This document shows positions 4,078-6,027 of a DNA stretch of 6,027 nt, piece after piece; the stretch's first letter is position 1; each line of letters begins with the position of its first letter. The notes beneath the pieces are model-generated. The model worked only from the letters and a program-made list of their open reading frames with translations. It had not been told where the DNA came from and made no database searches. The stretch spans positions 1 through 6,027 of the forward strand of contig JAUHYY010000065.1 of NCBI GenBank assembly GCA_030426295.1. Direction: 5' to 3'. Source of the stretch: a bacterium (GTDB lineage Bacteria > Patescibacteriota > Gracilibacteria > UBA1369 > GCA-2718715). The translations under genes were made by a program, and so were the position numbers.

Positions 4078-5550
4078 ATGGTTAATCGAGCTGAAATACT
4101 TAATACAGATAATTTAGATGTTGCATATGGTGCACACTTGGCAAAGGTAATTGAAGATATAAACGAAACCTTAAGGGATAATGAATTCAGAGCCCTAGTC
4201 TTTCACTCAGGAACAGAAGTTAAACAACCAGGGAGGGATATAACTACTACAACAAAACCACATCCGGATTTCACAAGGATAGTTGGAGGAGTATATTCGC
4301 CTAGCGAACCTATCTCTAATGGTACTTCTCGTAGATTTGATCAAACTCCGGGTAATGCTGTGGTGTTCGCCGAAGGTGCTGAAAAACCTAAACTATTCGT
4401 ACATAGTAATCCTGAAGACCCTTGGCATTTGCAGGCAAATGTTCCAGATAGTGCAGCTGAGCATTTTGATGTTGTGGTTGTTCCTACTCCTGGTGAAGTT
4501 ATGGCACTTATTCGTTCAGAGTTTTCACGAAGTACTGCATTTGTAGGAGACACAAGAATGCCTGGTATAGATTACCGAAGAGATCTTCGTGCACTTCCAC
4601 ATTTCATGCATGCAACTGAAAGAGTCTTAAATCAGTTAGAGTGGTTAAAGAGACGTAAGACCCCATACGAACTGAAATGCATCACTGCTGCTACAAGGCG
4701 AGCAGTTGTAGGTCATGAAGCAATACGTGAAGCATTTGAAAATGATCCTGATGTAGTCGAATTTCAGCTAAGAAATATGTATCTTGGGTCAACTAATCAT
4801 ACAGTCCAGGATTCACCGTACCCGCCTATCGTTGCAATTGGTCCTGGTTCGACTGTTTTGCATAATTTCGAACCTACTACAAATCATATAGCAGCTAATA
4901 ATGTATTAACTGACGCAGGAGCTGAAGCTAATGGTATCTCTTGCGATATTACGACTGACTATGTTCGAGAAGGAGTAGTACCAGAATTTAGAGAAACACT
5001 GGCTGGGCTTGAAACAATACAAAGTGATCTTTCTTCACTTGTAGTACCTGGAGTTGAGTACGGTGAGCTAACTAAGCAAATGTACGTTAAAGTTGCTGAG
5101 TTATTGATTGAAGTAGGATTCGTTCAGAATTGTAGTGTAGAAGATGCAGTTGCACTGCAAATACCTAGTGCATTTATCACGCATTCAATTGGACATACTA
5201 TGGGTAGCCATGTTCATGAACACTCTGAGTTCGTAGTGGATAAATTCGGAAATGCAGCGAAACCATACGATGACCCAGCGATACAAAATAGCTATCCACG
5301 TAGAGCTCTTGAAGCTGATGAAGTATTGACTATTGAACCTGGAATTTACTTCAATCCACAAAAGATTCGAATGGCATTAAGTAAGTTAGATGAAAAAGAT
5401 GGTAAGAATCGTATATCACTTATAAATTGGGGAATGGTTCACGCTGCTAGCAAAGAAGGGGGTATGCGACTAGAATCAGATGTAGCAGCAAGTGATGAAG
5501 GAGCTGTAGATATTACTAAAGAGTTCCTTTCTAGGCTTACTAATGCCTAA
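4078..5550 (+). CDS. pepQ: Xaa-Pro dipeptidase / prolidase (PepQ-like, M24B)
   Basis: Cytosolic metallopeptidase that splits dipeptides with proline in second position, finishing peptide breakdown. The 490 residues comprise an N-terminal creatinase-like domain (about 1-190, with ALVFHSG) and a C-terminal pita-bread M24 domain (about 215-490). All five dimetal ligands are present with family spacing: Asp279 (TDAGAE), Asp290 (CDIT), His373 (SIGHTMG), Glu420 (LTIEPGIYF) and Glu466 (MRLESD); His369 and His380 match the conserved substrate histidines. DAGAE-NG, the long insert before the IEPGIYF motif and overall length favour PepQ over PepP. The usual G-L-x-VHD is S-H-VHE here, a mild deviation. 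The frame stays open upstream to a GTG at 3955, but that overlaps the sigma gene's conserved N-terminal region and promoter, so the ATG at 4078 is chosen. The asparaginase follows 61 bp later, so this is a likely scavenging operon. Confidence 0.85.
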   Translation: MVNRAEILNTDNLDVAYGAHLAKVIEDINETLRDNEFRALVFHSGTEVKQPGRDITTTTKPHPDFTRIVGGVYSPSEPISNGTSRRFDQTPGNAVVFAEGAEKPKLFVHSNPEDPWHLQANVPDSAAEHFDVVVVPTPGEVMALIRSEFSRSTAFVGDTRMPGIDYRRDLRALPHFMHATERVLNQLEWLKRRKTPYELKCITAATRRAVVGHEAIREAFENDPDVVEFQLRNMYLGSTNHTVQDSPYPPIVAIGPGSTVLHNFEPTTNHIAANNVLTDAGAEANGISCDITTDYVREGVVPEFRETLAGLETIQSDLSSLVVPGVEYGELTKQMYVKVAELLIEVGFVQNCSVEDAVALQIPSAFITHSIGHTMGSHVHEHSEFVVDKFGNAAKPYDDPAIQNSYPRRALEADEVLTIEPGIYFNPQKIRMALSKLDEKDGKNRISLINWGMVHAASKEGGMRLESDVAASDEGAVDITKEFLSRLTNA

Positions 5551-5611
5551 GGTTTTAGTTTACAAGGAGTGACAAATTAGAATAAACTTCTATTAGTTTA
5601 AAACTTCAAAA

Positions 5612-6027
5612 ATGAAACCAAAAATTGCTCTTATATTCTGCGGTGGAACTATTGGAATGATAAAGGATCCAGAGACTGGAGCGTTAACTCCTGCGAAAGA
5701 TGCTCAAGCTTTATTGGATGTTGTTCCTGAGCTTGATGATCATTTAGATTTGGATTTTCATGAGCTTGTGAATATTGATTCTTCGAATATGAATCCGGGG
5801 CATTGGCAGCAAATTGCTGAGAAGATAAATGAATTGTATAAAGATTATGATGGATTTGTGATAGCTCAAGGTACTGATACTATGGCCTATAGTGCTTCGG
5901 CAGTGGCATATGCTTTACAAGGTCTAAGTAAGCCTGTTGTGTTTACGGGTTCGATTGTTCCCCTCTCTGAGATTGGAGCTGATGGTAGAAATAATTTAAT
6001 TTATGCATGTCTTGTTGCAAGCATGGA
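5612..6027 (+). CDS. L-asparaginase (type I-like), 3'-truncated by window edge
   Basis: Hydrolyses asparagine to aspartate and ammonia. 138 codons are visible out of ~330 usual; the frame runs off the right edge. No signal peptide, so it is a cytosolic type I-like enzyme. Visible active-site motifs: CGGTIGM with nucleophile Thr13; IDSSNM with the substrate-binding Ser58; AQGTDTMAYSA with Thr88-Asp89; and TGSIVPLSEIGADGRNNL (112-129), the conserved loop before the catalytic Lys, which would lie beyond the edge. The ATG at 5612 is the first after an in-frame TAG (5594-5596). It lacks a Shine-Dalgarno; an AAGGAG at 5564-5569 is too far upstream. Between it and the prolidase stop there is no terminator (only a 5-bp AAACT/AGTTT hairpin without a T-run), so cotranscription is likely. 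A glutaminase or Glu-tRNA amidotransferase GatD-like role is less likely given the compact N-terminus. Confidence 0.9.
   Translation, partial: MKPKIALIFCGGTIGMIKDPETGALTPAKDAQALLDVVPELDDHLDLDFHELVNIDSSNMNPGHWQQIAEKINELYKDYDGFVIAQGTDTMAYSASAVAYALQGLSKPVVFTGSIVPLSEIGADGRNNLIYACLVASM

Noticed and set aside
5564..5580. AAGGAG followed by GTG as a small gene between prolidase and asparaginase
   Set aside because: The GTG overlaps the motif itself and the frame stops after three codons.
1..6027. UGA recoding (genetic code 25 or 4) as in some CPR lineages
   Set aside because: All recognisable genes read through without any in-frame TGA and encode Gly with GGN and Trp with TGG. Absence of TGA as a stop in the seven main genes is too small a sample in AT-rich DNA.
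1..6027. CRISPR arrays, insertion sequences, tRNA or rRNA genes
   Set aside because: No regularly spaced direct repeats, transposase-like proteins, terminal inverted repeats, or tRNA/rRNA signatures were seen on either strand.

Overview
The window is AT-rich and gene-dense. It has seven protein genes, two of them cut by the window edges, plus one candidate leader peptide. The seven genes use TAA or TAG stops and the standard code, and their starts lack Shine-Dalgarno sequences. These traits, with an ECF sigma/membrane-protein pair and small secreted helical repeat proteins, fit a Patescibacteria (CPR)-like bacterium. That assignment is an inference; there is no rRNA or other marker here to prove it.

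Layout. 1-315 (+) is the C-terminal four-fifths of ectoine synthase. It abuts, tail to tail, a UPF0316 membrane protein at 316-900 (-). 1009-1557 (-) is a secreted protein with two helical repeats. 1558-1820 is a divergent regulatory region. 1821-2615 (+) encodes an unrecognised 264-residue protein. A GC-rich hairpin separates it from a minus-strand operon of a membrane protein (2653-3414) and an ECF sigma factor (3420-3914, real start probably further upstream). 4078-5550 (+) is a PepQ-type prolidase, followed by an L-asparaginase that runs off the right edge.

Two regulatory systems stand out. First, the 1821 gene is preceded by what reads as a complete threonine attenuator. A 19-codon leader peptide (1681-1740) carries four consecutive ACA Thr codons and a fifth Thr just before its stop. 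An 8-bp antiterminator overlaps the last leader codons and is mutually exclusive with a terminator ending in seven Ts. The protein behind it has no threonine at all in 264 residues, while its neighbours have about 5%. The simple reading is a protein made when charged tRNA-Thr is scarce, built so that it can be translated under that shortage.

Second, the sigma operon and the secreted repeat protein each have an upstream minus-strand box of the form TGAAAG-N16-CGTA inside a shared 14-bp block. This is nearly identical to the Bacillus SigW consensus (TGAAAC-N16-CGTA). It suggests an autoregulated ECF sigma, a membrane-bound partner that may control it, and a secreted target protein in one small regulon.

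The prolidase and asparaginase fit a peptide and amino-acid scavenging lifestyle, in which sensing threonine shortage would make sense. That link is an inference.
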